Assembly: GCA_021778805.1 (NCBI GenBank)
Contig: JAJYBV010000030.1
Location: 1-34,453 of the forward strand
Length of the DNA: 34,453 bases
Source: Chloroflexota bacterium
Lineage (GTDB): Bacteria; Chloroflexota; Ktedonobacteria; Ktedonobacterales; JACDGC01
Direction: 5' to 3'
Part shown: piece by piece, positions 24,387 through 33,850 of the stretch
Layout of the letters: each line of letters opens with the position of its first letter
Position numbering within the stretch: position 1 is the stretch's first letter
The notes under the pieces: model-generated
The model's database searches: none
Told to the model about the DNA's origin: nothing
The model's input: only the letters and a program-made list of their open reading frames with translations
Made by a program: the position numbers and the translations under genes

Positions 24387-25244
24387 TTACTGCGCGACAC
24401 CAAGCGCAGTTTGCAGCGCCGTGCGCATAATTTCAATGGGCGCGCTGCAACGGGTCCACATCGTCCACGCCAATGCGCCTTGATATAGCAGCATTGATGC
24501 GCCGTTTGCCGCTTCCAAATTTCGTTGGCGCGCGGCTTGAACCAGCGGAGTTTCGTATAAAATAACATCGTAAACCAGCGCAGTATCGGGCAGCAACGCA
24601 ATCTCCTCTGCAGTAAGCGGGCAGCCAGAATTATGCGCAGCCCCAAATGAAGACGCTTGAATCACGCAATCTGCCGCGGCTAATTGCTCTGCGGCGCCGG
24701 GTGATCCCGGCAAAACATGCGAAATGGAATCGGCGTTCCAATACTCCGGCTGCGCAGCAATAAAATGCCGCATCATACGATCTGCCGCGGGGACGTTTCT
24801 TGCAAAAATTGCAGTGTGGCCGGTGTTTAATTCAGCCAAAGCGGCGCAAGCAGCGTATGCGGCGCCGCCAGACCCGATAACAACGGCGCGGCTAATTTGC
24901 CGGCGCAATTCCTGCAGGGCTTGTAACAGCCCGGAAACATCAGTATTTTCACCAACGAGCAGGCCGTTTCTATGTACAATAGTATTAACAGCGCCGGCTT
25001 GCTGAGCCGATGGCGCAAGAACATCCATCAGCGGCAAAACAGTTTGTTTATATGGAACAGTAACATTTGCCCCAAGAAATTCGGGATTTTTGAGCATAGC
25101 AATGCGTTGTGAAAGATCGGATTGTTCGGTGTTCCACAAATGATATTCCATATTTAGGCCAAGGCTTTGGAAAGCAGCGTTATGCATAGCCGGTGAAAGC
25201 GAGTTAACAATCGGAAAACCAATCAGGCCGACTTGAAAATCCAT
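24387..25244 (-). CDS. aroE: Shikimate dehydrogenase
   Basis: The 285-aa product has substrate-binding Ser residues in NSLSPAMHNAAF (14-25), catalytic Lys66 in GANVTVPYKQ, Asp102 in GENTDVSG, and a Rossmann loop VVIGSGGAAYAACAAL. It reduces 3-dehydroshikimate to shikimate with NADPH in aromatic amino acid synthesis. GAGG seven nt upstream supports the ATG at 25244. The DxxA/A pattern after the glycine loop is followed by FARN, compatible with NADP use. No other aro gene is nearby; pyrE lies 85 bp upstream on the same strand and htpG 123 bp downstream. Confidence 0.95.
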   Translation of the reverse strand: MDFQVGLIGFPIVNSLSPAMHNAAFQSLGLNMEYHLWNTEQSDLSQRIAMLKNPEFLGANVTVPYKQTVLPLMDVLAPSAQQAGAVNTIVHRNGLLVGENTDVSGLLQALQELRRQISRAVVIGSGGAAYAACAALAELNTGHTAIFARNVPAADRMMRHFIAAQPEYWNADSISHVLPGSPGAAEQLAAADCVIQASSFGAAHNSGCPLTAEEIALLPDTALVYDVILYETPLVQAARQRNLEAANGASMLLYQGALAWTMWTRCSAPIEIMRTALQTALGVAQ

Positions 25245-25329
25245 TTATAAACCTCACTGCAACTGTTCTGAGCAAAAACGCGCGCACATATAACGCTGCT
25301 GAAGCATTAAAAAGCCGCCATGGGCTGCC

Positions 25330-26061
25330 TTAATGTTCCTGAGACGCATCCACACCATAGTCATCCGGCCCGGGGATTACATCCATCGGGGGAACTTCCG
25401 GCGCACGATGTTCGCGCAAATAATGTATACACTGCTCATATGTTTCTGATTTTATCATGCTGTGTGTATGGTAATAATTCAGCATAACATCCAATTTCAA
25501 AATACTCATCAAATTATAGCCATGCTGCCGTAAATAGTCTGTTGCGCCCTGATCTCTATCAATAAGCACAACAGCGTCTTTCACAATAATATCATTATCA
25601 GCAAGAAAGCGAGCGGTTTCAATAATACTGCCGCCGGTAGTAATCAAATCATCAATAATCAGCGCGCGCGCGCCGGGCTGAAATTTACCTTCAATACCGC
25701 GTTGTCCGGATCCTTGCTGCTGCATGCGCGGATAAATAGTTGGAGTAGATGTTTGCAGGGTATAGGCAACACTTAAAATCAATCCGCCTACAGGGATGCC
25801 CGCAACCACTTCAAACTGGCTGATGCGAGATCTGCGCAGGCTTTGCGAAAGTTCAATCTCCTGTTGCATAAGGGTAGCGGCGACGCGCAAAGCCATAGGA
25901 TTGCTGACGAGTTTTTTTGGATTAATAAAAATGGGTGACTTTGCCGCAGAATGGCTGATTGAAAACTCACCGAATTCAACCGCGCCGATATCAAACAACG
26001 TTTGGGCCAGCCATAAATTATCGAGTGACTTATCCTTCCCCACGATGAAAGCCTCTTTCAT
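25330..26061 (-). CDS. pyrE: Orotate phosphoribosyltransferase
   Basis: The 243-aa product contains the PRPP-binding loop ALIIDDLITTGGS (133-145), the substrate region FGEFSISHSAAKSPIFIN (in place of the usual LKSGxxSPxY), and AGIPVGGLILS. It converts orotate and PRPP to OMP in pyrimidine synthesis. The protein has an extra C-terminal tail of about 25 residues rich in Pro and Asp (PPMDVIPGPDDYG). The ATG at 26061 lacks a ribosome site, whereas GTG at 26043 has AAGAGG eight nt upstream, so the protein may start at VGKDKSLDN. It is divergent from rpoD across an 800-bp gap. Confidence 0.9.
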   Translation of the reverse strand: MKEAFIVGKDKSLDNLWLAQTLFDIGAVEFGEFSISHSAAKSPIFINPKKLVSNPMALRVAATLMQQEIELSQSLRRSRISQFEVVAGIPVGGLILSVAYTLQTSTPTIYPRMQQQGSGQRGIEGKFQPGARALIIDDLITTGGSIIETARFLADNDIIVKDAVVLIDRDQGATDYLRQHGYNLMSILKLDVMLNYYHTHSMIKSETYEQCIHYLREHRAPEVPPMDVIPGPDDYGVDASQEH

Positions 26062-26879
26062 AATTTTTTATCTGCGCCGGAATACAGCGCTGTATAGGAC
26101 TTTTGCCTGAACAACAAATGCGGCTGCACAAAACATGCAGTGTCAAGCGCAAAGACTAGAACACAACCCCAACATAATCAGCAAGGGCGCAAGCGGCATA
26201 CTTTTGGATAAAAGCAAAATCGCTTAAACCGCTGATTATACGGCAGATTGTTAAGAATCTGCCAAGAAGCGCGGCGGAGCCGCACAAAAACACACAAAAG
26301 CAGAAAACGTAAAGATTTCATGCCTCACATGTAAAATAGTGAAAAAATACCATAAAATAGCAGTCAGAAAAGCGTACTATGGCATAATCTTTTAACAACT
26401 TTTATGTTATAATATCTAATGTAAAAATATGTCATGCAAAGCTATCTCATACGGAGTTATTGGCGCCAAACTTGCAATTCCATTTGCTAACCAGCAAATG
26501 CAAGGATCGCAAGCGTGTTCTATGATGATAATCGTTCTCCAGCACATGAGAAACAATGCAATGAAGCCGAAAGTTGGCTTATCACCGCCAATTATCAACA
26601 TTTGGAGCGTAGTCTATAGTATATATAGATGTTGGAGATATCTCCAAATGGTCATTCTGCCCCGCCTTCTGTTTAAAATAAAAACTGGCGCAACAAAAGT
26701 GGCTGCTTATGCGTTTTTATTTATAGCATAACTATGCCTAATGGTATGTATATCATATTTACAAAGAAATTGCCAGAAGTATGAAAAGAGTATTTAAAGG
26801 TGGTTTGACAGAGCGAACATTATCGGCCAGACAATTATGGTATTTTTTATTTTTATAAGTAAAGCGGAAGATGAAAACA
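26062..26879. other. 800-bp divergent intergenic region between pyrE and rpoD
   Basis: I see no convincing gene. It holds a consensus TATAAT at 26408-26413 (plus), a perfect hairpin CATTTGCT-AACC-AGCAAATG at 26481-26500 with outer CTTGC/GCAAG reinforcement, and a TTGACA at 26805-26810. A plus frame at 26429-26731 (100 codons) would start about 15 nt after that -10. It has no ribosome site or recognisable domain. The region is long for a sigma-factor leader and could hold a small RNA starting near 26420. Confidence 0.5.
26758..26785 (+). promoter_or_regulatory. Candidate rpoD promoter, TTTACA-16-TATGAA
   Basis: The -35 is at 26758-26763 and the -10 at 26780-26785, about 95 nt before the rpoD ATG. 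The match is moderate. A consensus TTGACA at 26805 lacks a -10 at the right distance. Confidence 0.3.
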
Positions 26880-28199
26880 ATGTCACAGAAAAAAACAACA
26901 GCCAACAACAAACGCAAAAAAAAGGCTGATCCGGTTCGAACCGAAACGCCTCCTTCAGTGAAGGCGTCGAAGGAAAGTGTAAAATCACTTTCCCAGCTTC
27001 TTATTGAAGGCAAAAGTCAGGGATGGGTGCGGCAAACGGATATTGCGGCAGCATATCAACGCGAATTTGATAACTTGAATAAAGATTCAGCGCCGGTTAG
27101 CGGGTTCGAACCGACTCTGGATGTTACCTTTGAAATCGAAGAATTCGAGAATATCGATGAAGCTATCGACCGCTTTATGCAGGAAGATATCGAAGTCATA
27201 GAGGAAGATTCATTCGATGAATTGGGTATTGAAGATTACGGGGACCCTGATGAGGTTGAAAACGATATGGATCATACAACTGACTCCGATCTGGAGTTCC
27301 AAGATGAAAGTGATTTCGCATTTGGCCGCCAATTTCGCGGGCGTGATAACGCAAACGAGGCCGACAGCCACAGCGAAGGAGAAATCGACGCCATTACGGC
27401 CTATCTCCGAGAAATCGGCAGAGTGCCTATGCTGACGCATTCTCAAGAAATTGAGCTTGCTAAAAGCATTGAGAACGGAGATAAAGAAGCCGGCCGTAAA
27501 TTTATGCTGGCTAATCTTCGGCTCGTTGTCAGCATCGCTAAACGCTATGTCGGCCGCGGCCTTACGTTGTTAGACCTCATTCAAGAGGGTAACATCGGAT
27601 TGATGCGCGCCGTGCAACGCTACGATTGGCGCCGTGGCCACAGGTTCAGCACCCACGCTACGTGGTGGATTCGCCAGGCTATTAGCCGCGCAGTCGCTGA
27701 TAAAGGCCGCGCCATCCGGCTTCCGGTTTATGTTAATACCGCACTGAACCGCGTGCGCCGCGAACGCCAACGCCTCATCCAAGAAATGGGCCACGAGCCA
27801 ACCGATGAGGAATTGGCAGACGCCGTCGGTATCGAAGTGCACAGATTGCATGAACTGGAATCTGCTCCGGGCGCTCCCATCTCGCTTGAATCGCCAGTCG
27901 GAGAAGATGAAGAACAAGAGCTTGGCGACGTTTTAGCCGATGACGCCAGCGCATCTCCGGAGGAATCTGCCACTGCCAACACGCTTACTCAAGAGGTTCG
28001 CGATGTACTGGCCGATGTACTTACACCGCGCGAACAACTTGTTTTAGAGCTGCGCTTTGGCTTGGGCAACGGCCATTCATACCCACTCGAACAGGTTGGT
28101 AAACAATTAGGTATTACCCGCGAAAGGGTACGGCAAATCGAAGCCGGCGCATTAGCCAAACTTCGTAACCCAAAAGTTCTAGATCGATTACGCGACTAA
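26880..28199 (+). CDS. rpoD: Primary sigma factor of RNA polymerase (sigma-70 family)
   Basis: The product is about 439 aa. The N-terminus is Lys-rich, then has a region 1.1-like helix segment ([18 protein letters not shown]), and a strongly acidic linker of about 90 residues. Region 1.2 is [20 protein letters not shown]; region 2 includes [27 protein letters not shown] and the -10 recognition segment [16 protein letters not shown]; region 3 follows. Region 4 has [15 protein letters not shown] and the helix-turn-helix [26 protein letters not shown]. All hallmarks of the housekeeping sigma are present, fitting the sigma70-type promoters seen across the window. GGAAG nine nt upstream favours ATG 26880 over 26871. 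A strong terminator follows. Confidence 0.96.
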   Translation: MSQKKTTANNKRKKKADPVRTETPPSVKASKESVKSLSQLLIEGKSQGWVRQTDIAAAYQREFDNLNKDSAPVSGFEPTLDVTFEIEEFENIDEAIDRFMQEDIEVIEEDSFDELGIEDYGDPDEVENDMDHTTDSDLEFQDESDFAFGRQFRGRDNANEADSHSEGEIDAITAYLREIGRVPMLTHSQEIELAKSIENGDKEAGRKFMLANLRLVVSIAKRYVGRGLTLLDLIQEGNIGLMRAVQRYDWRRGHRFSTHATWWIRQAISRAVADKGRAIRLPVYVNTALNRVRRERQRLIQEMGHEPTDEELADAVGIEVHRLHELESAPGAPISLESPVGEDEEQELGDVLADDASASPEESATANTLTQEVRDVLADVLTPREQLVLELRFGLGNGHSYPLEQVGKQLGITRERVRQIEAGALAKLRNPKVLDRLRD

Positions 28200-28229
28200 C
28201 TACCGTAATATTCCGTAATTTCCTTGGTG

Positions 28230-28261
28230 AAAAGGCGGCATAATGCCGCCTTTTCATTTTT
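28230..28261 (+). terminator. Strong intrinsic terminator of rpoD
   Basis: AAAAGGCGGCA and TGCCGCCTTTT form a perfect 11-bp stem with loop TAA (28230-28254), followed by CATTTTT. It lies 30 bp after the rpoD stop codon. Confidence 0.92.
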
Positions 28262-28267
28262 CAGGTA

Positions 28268-28295
28268 TTTACACAATCTTGGAATATGATATAAT
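28268..28295 (+). promoter_or_regulatory. Sigma70-like promoter of the TrkA-like gene, TTTACA-16-TATAAT
   Basis: The -35 is at 28268-28273 and the consensus -10 at 28290-28295. The predicted transcript starts at a small hairpin, CTTGGC-GTTTT-GCCAAG (28303-28319), which may stabilise or regulate the leader. The ATG at 28360 follows. Confidence 0.6.
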
Positions 28296-28359
28296 TTTTA
28301 GGCTTGGCGTTTTGCCAAGTTTCATATTTATTTAAATGTTGAGAATTTGAGCAGCTTTT

Positions 28360-29745
28360 ATGAAGTTTTATATAGCCGGGTGCGGCAGAGTTGGCGCTGA
28401 TTTAGCCAAACAATTATCAGGCAACCCAAATTATGAAGTTACTATTATCGATAAAAATCCCCTCGCTTTTAATCGTATTAAATTCAGTAAAATCCAATAC
28501 CCAAACCTAAACATGATCATTGGCGATATGGTTGATCCTTCTTTTATAAAAACTCTGGACCTTAAAGAAGACTCATATTTTTTTGCTTTAATGTCCGGTG
28601 ATAACCGAAATATCTTTGCAAGCCTTATCGCTCAAAAAACGTATAAAGCGCAAAATATTTTTTGCCGCATCCTGGATCCGCAGCGCTGCAAAATTTATAC
28701 CGAACATTATGGTATCAAATGTTTCAGCCCCACTAGCTTATCACTGCAAAAATGTTCAGAACTGAGTACAAATATCGTCCCTGAATTCAGTTCCAACATT
28801 TCAAATCAACCCAATTCCGATAAACCACTACAAATACATTTGGATGATCCCCATAATGATATTTATATTATTGGCGGCGGCGGAGAAATTGGTCTGCAAT
28901 TAGCTAAAAAACTGCTCAAAGAGCAAAAAGAACCTTTAATTCTGGAAAAAAATCCCGAACGCATTAAATATTTGAAAAATCACCAAATTCCCGAATCTTA
29001 TTGCGAATTGGCAGATGCTTGTGAAGTTTCTACATTGGAATATTTTGGCGTTCATAGGGCGTCTCATTTTATTGCCGCAACCGGTGAAGATGAAGATAAT
29101 TTGGTGATGTGCCAAGTAGCCCGAACTTTAAACAGCTCATGCGCTATCTATGCGCGCGTTAATAATGTAGATAATATGGCTCTGTTTGAAAACGAGAATT
29201 TTACCGTCATCAGCCCTACAAAAGATCTTATAAGAAAGATTACGAACGATCTGCACACGAATATTCATATTCCCAATAATCTGGATATCATCATTGCCAA
29301 CAATAATTCAGACCGAGTGCTGTGCAGTTTTTCTCTATTAAAAGATTCAAAATTCGTGCTCAAATCTGCTGATGAATTTTTGCGCAATTCTCCGGTTCCG
29401 CTGCAGATCGTTTCTATATCTTCGCCTAAAAAAGGTATTACCTATGATATCTGTCAGCAAGATACCGCTATAGATTTACAAACATTGATACTCAAAAAAG
29501 ATTTTATGATCACCTTTTTACTCGATAAAACAAACTTGGAAAAGTTTGTTTCTTATATTTCATCAGACCAAATCGAGCAAAAAGAAACTGAAATCCCTAG
29601 CTCACATGTTGAGAATGCAGCAGCTAATCATAACGGCGCCGACGCAATCACTCCACCTGCAGCTGATGTTAACCCTACAAACGGGCACAACGGACACCTT
29701 ATAAACGGTCATAATGAGTCCCAAAGCATTCTCCAAGAAGGTTAA
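28360..29745 (+). CDS. TrkA-like potassium uptake regulator with two NAD-binding domains
   Basis: The 461-aa cytoplasmic protein has two Rossmann RCK/TrkA-N domains. The first is at the N-terminus (FYIAGCGRVGADLAKQL, then VTIIDKN about 10 residues on); the second begins near residue 167 (IYIIGGGGEIGLQLAKKLL, then LILEKNPERI). A TrkA-C-like region follows near 310-400. The family gates TrkH/KtrB-type potassium transporters in response to nucleotides. The last 55 residues are a low-complexity tail with NGH repeats (TNGHNGHLINGHNE) that is not part of the family fold. No trkH or ktrB gene is present in the window, so the partner lies elsewhere. The gene is more AT-rich than its neighbours and is followed 21 bp later by a HAD phosphatase gene. 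Confidence 0.87.
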   Translation: MKFYIAGCGRVGADLAKQLSGNPNYEVTIIDKNPLAFNRIKFSKIQYPNLNMIIGDMVDPSFIKTLDLKEDSYFFALMSGDNRNIFASLIAQKTYKAQNIFCRILDPQRCKIYTEHYGIKCFSPTSLSLQKCSELSTNIVPEFSSNISNQPNSDKPLQIHLDDPHNDIYIIGGGGEIGLQLAKKLLKEQKEPLILEKNPERIKYLKNHQIPESYCELADACEVSTLEYFGVHRASHFIAATGEDEDNLVMCQVARTLNSSCAIYARVNNVDNMALFENENFTVISPTKDLIRKITNDLHTNIHIPNNLDIIIANNNSDRVLCSFSLLKDSKFVLKSADEFLRNSPVPLQIVSISSPKKGITYDICQQDTAIDLQTLILKKDFMITFLLDKTNLEKFVSYISSDQIEQKETEIPSSHVENAAANHNGADAITPPAADVNPTNGHNGHLINGHNESQSILQEG

Positions 29746-29766
29746 GTAAAGACCGAGGAAAAAATT

Positions 29767-30591
29767 TTGGAACACGTTCATGCGCATTCAGATCTACCCT
29801 ATTCATTAGTGGTTTTGGATATAGACGGAACATTGCTAAACAGCAATCACATGCTTACCGAATACACACGCCAAACAATATTAACATTGCGAAAACTTGG
29901 CGTGCAAATTTCCTTGGCGACAGGCAAACTTTTCCAATCCATTAAACCGCTTATTCAAGAACTGCAGATGGCAGGGCCGCAAATTACTTGTAATGGCGCT
30001 GTAGTTGCAGATGCGCAATCACAAAATTTCCTGCAGACGTTTCTTATGCAGGAAAAATCGATACATGATGCGCTAACACTGCTATCGGAAGTCAATCCGG
30101 AAATTCCCATAGGTTGGTATACGCCCGAAAGCATCTATACTACCAGCATTAATCCTGATTTCAGCGCACTGCTGCAAGCCTATCACGAACCCAAACCGCT
30201 ATATACACAATATTTTCAATCATTGCCGGATCCGGTAAAAATTCTTATCACCGGAAGTGAGGCAGACTTTGGCAACATCCGTAACGCCGCCGCAAAACGC
30301 CACGCATTTACCGCACAAATCACCAGAACTTCGGTTGATTTTCTGGAATTTTCAGAGCCTGGTGTTCATAAAGGCGCGGCCTTGCAATTAATTGCAGAGA
30401 CTATGCGCATTCCACAACAGAAAATTATTGCTATCGGCGATGGTGAAAATGATATTTCACTGCTGCAAACAGCAGGCATTGGTGTTGCCATGGCTAACGC
30501 CAGCCAAGAAGTAAAAAAATGGGCTACACACACTGCGTTATCCAACGATGAAGACGGCGCCGCGAAATTTTTAGCAAACATTTTTCTATAA
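29767..30591 (+). CDS. HAD superfamily hydrolase, Cof type
   Basis: The 274-aa product has motif I VVLDIDGTLLNSN, a C2-type cap domain (about 90-190), a motif III lysine (HKGAALQLIA) and motif IV GDGENDISLL, followed by GVAMANASQEVK. These mark the Cof/YbjI-like HAD phosphatases acting on small phosphorylated metabolites. Translation starts at TTG (29767): GAGG lies eight nt upstream and there is no in-frame ATG before motif I, so the rare start is well supported. The gene lies between the TrkA-like gene and ispD with short gaps (21 and 13 bp), so the three are probably co-transcribed. Confidence 0.93.
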   Translation: MEHVHAHSDLPYSLVVLDIDGTLLNSNHMLTEYTRQTILTLRKLGVQISLATGKLFQSIKPLIQELQMAGPQITCNGAVVADAQSQNFLQTFLMQEKSIHDALTLLSEVNPEIPIGWYTPESIYTTSINPDFSALLQAYHEPKPLYTQYFQSLPDPVKILITGSEADFGNIRNAAAKRHAFTAQITRTSVDFLEFSEPGVHKGAALQLIAETMRIPQQKIIAIGDGENDISLLQTAGIGVAMANASQEVKKWATHTALSNDEDGAAKFLANIFL

Positions 30592-30604
30592 ATGGGGTGC
30601 GCTT

Positions 30605-31336
30605 ATGATTCCGCATAAACACCTATACACAGTTGCAATAATTTTATGCGCAGGACAAGGCTCACGCATGAAAGCCAGCAAAAATAAAATCTTTTTAGAG
30701 ATTGGCGGCGTTCCAATATTTGCGCGAACATTGGCGGTTTTTGAGCGCAGCGCAGCAATCGATGAGATTGTTGTTGTCGCGCACCCGGATGAAATAGAGT
30801 ATTTTCAGCATACTGCTTTAAAAACATATCAATTTTCAAAAATTACGCGCATTACAAGCGGAGGAACCACCCGCAGACGCTCCGAAATGAATGCGCTGAA
30901 CACCCTGCGACAGCGCATAGCGCATCATGAAATTGATCTTCTTTTGGTACACGACGGAGCCAGACCTTTCACTACAGAAGCGATGATAGACGATGTTTTA
31001 GGAGCCGCTGAAAATTTTGGCGGCGCCATTGCCGCCATCCCCGAGCTTTCCGGCGATGAAATTTTTGCTATAGACAGCAGCGGTTCCATTCAACAAGTAT
31101 TTCTTCCCGGTAGTTTATGGAACGCACAAACACCACAAGCGTTTCGCGCTGCCGAACTGCTGGATGCTTATGACGCCGCCGAGCGTGACAATTTTGACGG
31201 CACTGATACCGCTTCGTGCTTTGAACGCAGCGGCCGCCGGGTAAAAGTGGTCCGGGGATCCGGCAATAATATTAAAATCACTACTCCGGAAGACCTTGCG
31301 TTCGCCGAACATATCATTGCCAACAATCCCTCATGA
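30605..31336 (+). CDS. ispD: 2-C-methyl-D-erythritol 4-phosphate cytidylyltransferase
   Basis: The 243-aa product has the nucleotide-binding N-terminus VAIILCAGQGSRMKASKNKIF, then PIFARTLAVF, LLVHDGARPF, AQTPQAFRAAEL, and FDGTDTASCFE followed by VRGSGNNIKITTPEDL, all diagnostic of IspD. It makes CDP-ME from MEP and CTP in the non-mevalonate isoprenoid pathway. GGGGTG eight nt upstream supports the ATG. No ispF is fused or adjacent. The 3' end is 15 bp from the convergent membrane glycosyltransferase gene. Confidence 0.95.
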   Translation: MIPHKHLYTVAIILCAGQGSRMKASKNKIFLEIGGVPIFARTLAVFERSAAIDEIVVVAHPDEIEYFQHTALKTYQFSKITRITSGGTTRRRSEMNALNTLRQRIAHHEIDLLLVHDGARPFTTEAMIDDVLGAAENFGGAIAAIPELSGDEIFAIDSSGSIQQVFLPGSLWNAQTPQAFRAAELLDAYDAAERDNFDGTDTASCFERSGRRVKVVRGSGNNIKITTPEDLAFAEHIIANNPS

Positions 31337-31351
31337 ATGTCTCACCGCAAT

Positions 31352-32752
31352 TTATACTTCAACTGTTGCAATTGGAGGCAATACTATTGGCTCTATGGCT
31401 TTTGGTAATTCCTCGATGGGATCACTTTTCGGCCGATTGCGCCCCAAATAAATTGTATATCCGGCTAGCAGCAAAATTCCCAGCGCCATCAAAACTGCAG
31501 CCACGGCCGATGTCCATTCCACCATCAGCCGCACTTGCCCAACTTCTTCAAAAAAATTCGGCGTTTGACTAATGCGGTACTCTGTAATACCTGTCAGCCC
31601 ACTAAAATAAAGAATACAAACGGTAGACAGCCAAAATCGAACATGTTTCTGCGCTGCCATAAATATAAATACTAAGCCAATAACAAATGGCTCGGAAAAA
31701 TAATATCCCCATGTCGCTTTTAAGAATAACGCAAAAAATAGCTGGGATATGACAATGACACCGGTAAGGAGCGGATCGGTATCGCGGATTTTACCTGCTA
31801 TAATCAATGCAGCGCTTACAATTACTGCAAAAATGATCGCGATTGTAGAATCATAGTTTTGCAGCAGCGCGCCAACATGGGTATTACGCAGAAAAGTCCA
31901 GAAAGAACCATCCATTATCGGCTCTGATGAGCGAAAGGTAACTAAGGAATATATGGTATCGGCGCGGCTTTTCCATAAAAAGGGCAGCAATCCAGCTGCC
32001 AGCGTAACCATAGCGCCGGCAGAAAAGAAAAGAACATCTTTCCATTTCCGGTTGACGGCCAACGCAATCACAAGCGGTATAGCAATAAACACCGACGCAG
32101 TGCGGGTGAGGGCAGCTAAGCCAATCCAAATACCTGCTTCAGCGCGGCGATTATGCAGAAATGCGCGCAACCCCATAACTGCGCACAGTAATTCAATAAT
32201 AATTTCATAGTGGCCGTAAAAAATCAGGCAGTCATACATTGTTGGGCTGACGATAAGCAAAAGGGCGATAAATGCTTGCTCATAAATCGAAAATGTATGA
32301 TCTTTGCGTTTCCGTATCAAATCTAACAATAATAAAACCAAAACATAATACAGCAGCGCAAAAAAAGCAATAAACAATAGCCGTAGGGTAACGGTGTCAT
32401 CATACCAATACATTTCAATCGTAGTAATTTGGCACGGCTGACCAACACGCTCTAAACCTAGCAGATAACCAATTTTTAGAATGCCGCCAATAACCATTTC
32501 ACCTAAAGGGCCGTTAGCGTTAGGATATATCCCTATCCGCACCGCATACATATCCAAGGGATGCCCAGCCGCTACATAACTTGCGCTGGGCAGAAATACG
32601 TTGCCAAAATCGTTGGCGCACAGGCTGACGCCACCGGATATTATATATGCGCGCACATATCCCCATACGGAAAACACGGCGCCAAGAACAATATACAGGC
32701 CATAAAATAACCGCACATGCTGTTTATAAAATTGCAAGAATGAAGCTTTCAT
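31352..32752 (-). CDS. Polytopic membrane glycosyltransferase-like protein (GT-C / GT87-like)
   Basis: The product is about 466 aa with ten or so hydrophobic segments. The first long outer loop carries CANDFGN, a likely metal/sugar-phosphate-binding Asp of GT-C enzymes, followed by AAGHPLDMYAVRIGIYPNANGPLGE. This fits the GT87/DUF2029 pattern in which a polyprenyl-linked sugar is used at the outer face of the membrane. LTRTASVFIAIPLVIAL and the soluble Pro-rich C-terminal tail (ELPKAIEPIVLPP) complete it. The frame can be extended to a GTG at 32806. The ATG at 32752 (MKASFLQF) is proposed because the extra residues are polar and a TATATA lies just upstream of it, but neither start has a good ribosome site. 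The substrate is unknown. Confidence 0.75.
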   Translation of the reverse strand: MKASFLQFYKQHVRLFYGLYIVLGAVFSVWGYVRAYIISGGVSLCANDFGNVFLPSASYVAAGHPLDMYAVRIGIYPNANGPLGEMVIGGILKIGYLLGLERVGQPCQITTIEMYWYDDTVTLRLLFIAFFALLYYVLVLLLLDLIRKRKDHTFSIYEQAFIALLLIVSPTMYDCLIFYGHYEIIIELLCAVMGLRAFLHNRRAEAGIWIGLAALTRTASVFIAIPLVIALAVNRKWKDVLFFSAGAMVTLAAGLLPFLWKSRADTIYSLVTFRSSEPIMDGSFWTFLRNTHVGALLQNYDSTIAIIFAVIVSAALIIAGKIRDTDPLLTGVIVISQLFFALFLKATWGYYFSEPFVIGLVFIFMAAQKHVRFWLSTVCILYFSGLTGITEYRISQTPNFFEEVGQVRLMVEWTSAVAAVLMALGILLLAGYTIYLGRNRPKSDPIEELPKAIEPIVLPPIATVEV

Positions 32753-32973
32753 CAAAGTAATCGCATTTCCTGAATTAAATTTATTTGTTTGGTATATAGG
32801 TTCCACTACCTAAAATACCGGTTAGGGAAAACAGCGCCGAGGATGTTTATGTAAAACACAGCGGATGTTCAGCCCCTTTTTAATTACGTATTTTCTATAC
32901 TTCATCGTATCATCTAAGGGAAAGGAACAGTGCAGTTCTAACCATACTTAGGCTATTTGGTTTTGCAATATTA

Positions 32974-33003
32974 TTGACGAAGCTTTGGTAAAAGTGTTAC
33001 GCT
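32974..33003 (+). promoter_or_regulatory. Candidate promoter, TTGACG-18-TACGCT
   Basis: The -35 is at 32974-32979 and a weak -10 at 32998-33003. It lies about 75 nt upstream of the ATG at 33083. The gap 32753-33082 holds nothing else recognisable. Confidence 0.3.
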
Positions 33004-33082
33004 AAAGAAAACAACCATTAGTTTTTTTATACAGTGGCGCTGACCGAATGCCAAAGACCTCATGGAAAGCTGCGGATGACAT

Positions 33083-33688
33083 ATGCCACAAAGTGAACCG
33101 AAAGATAAACTTTTACGGGTAAAAAATTTTTGGGAAAGACTTTTTCCCAAAAGAACCAGAAATAAAATTTCCGTAAAAATTACGCTGCAGCGTAAAACCT
33201 ATGCCAATAAAAATATACTGCTAACACGAACTATTCAAGCCGCAGGGAAACATGCGCAACACAATTCGCTGATTCAATACATCTTTGTTGAAAGCGGCAA
33301 TTTTCTAAAGACACAGTTCGCTATTTTCCGCGACAAAAATATTTTCCAAAGCAGTGACGCCGCGGAGTATTTACAAATTAATTTCTGCACAACAGCAAAA
33401 TTAAATACCTACCGAGAATTATTGCCGCTTTTATACGCCCGCGTAGCTTTAGACATCAAATCTGCTCGAGAACTCTATTTGCAAACTCCTAACAAAAATA
33501 TGGAGGAATTTCTAATCATCACACCGAAACTAATGCATAATTTTGAATTTTTGCGTTTCCTCCTTGCAAAAGGTGTTTTTAGCGAAGAATTACCAGATGG
33601 CGCAAAAACTAAATATATCCAAGATGTTGATTTGCCTGAATTTAATATTTACGATGATGACGCAGAAGATGATATGAATGAAGGCTAG
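33083..33688 (+). CDS. Hypothetical soluble protein, 201 aa, acidic C-terminus
   Basis: I do not recognise this protein. It begins with a basic segment (residues 8-45, many Lys and Arg, including LFPKRTRNK), followed by a mixed alpha/beta-looking middle with IQYIFVESGNFLKTQFAIFRD and LLPLLYARVALDIKSARELY. It ends in a strongly acidic tail (YDDDAEDDMNEG). There is no signal peptide or transmembrane segment. Codon use resembles the neighbours and the frame is uninterrupted, so it is probably real. A GGA six nt upstream is a weak ribosome site. It lies between a divergent GT-C-like gene and an SdpI-family gene. Confidence 0.7.
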   Translation: MPQSEPKDKLLRVKNFWERLFPKRTRNKISVKITLQRKTYANKNILLTRTIQAAGKHAQHNSLIQYIFVESGNFLKTQFAIFRDKNIFQSSDAAEYLQINFCTTAKLNTYRELLPLLYARVALDIKSARELYLQTPNKNMEEFLIITPKLMHNFEFLRFLLAKGVFSEELPDGAKTKYIQDVDLPEFNIYDDDAEDDMNEG

Positions 33689-33850
33689 CAAACAGAATGA
33701 AATGGTAACTACTCAGAATGTTAAACCGCAATGGCCGCATTAGAATACTGCGCAGGTATATCTTGTCCCTCTTTCATTGATAAAGACCATCATTTTGTGG
33801 AGTTTGTTTTGCAGGAAAATTATAAATAGACTAGAACGGAGAGACACACA

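Noticed and set aside
26429-26731. 100-codon plus-strand frame upstream of rpoD
   Set aside because: It would start about 15 nt after the -10 with no Shine-Dalgarno, and it has unusual Cys/Met/Ile-rich composition and no recognisable domain.
26930-27116. Two GGTTCGAACC sequences that look like tRNA T-arms
   Set aside because: Both lie inside the intact rpoD reading frame, and no acceptor or anticodon stem can be built around them.
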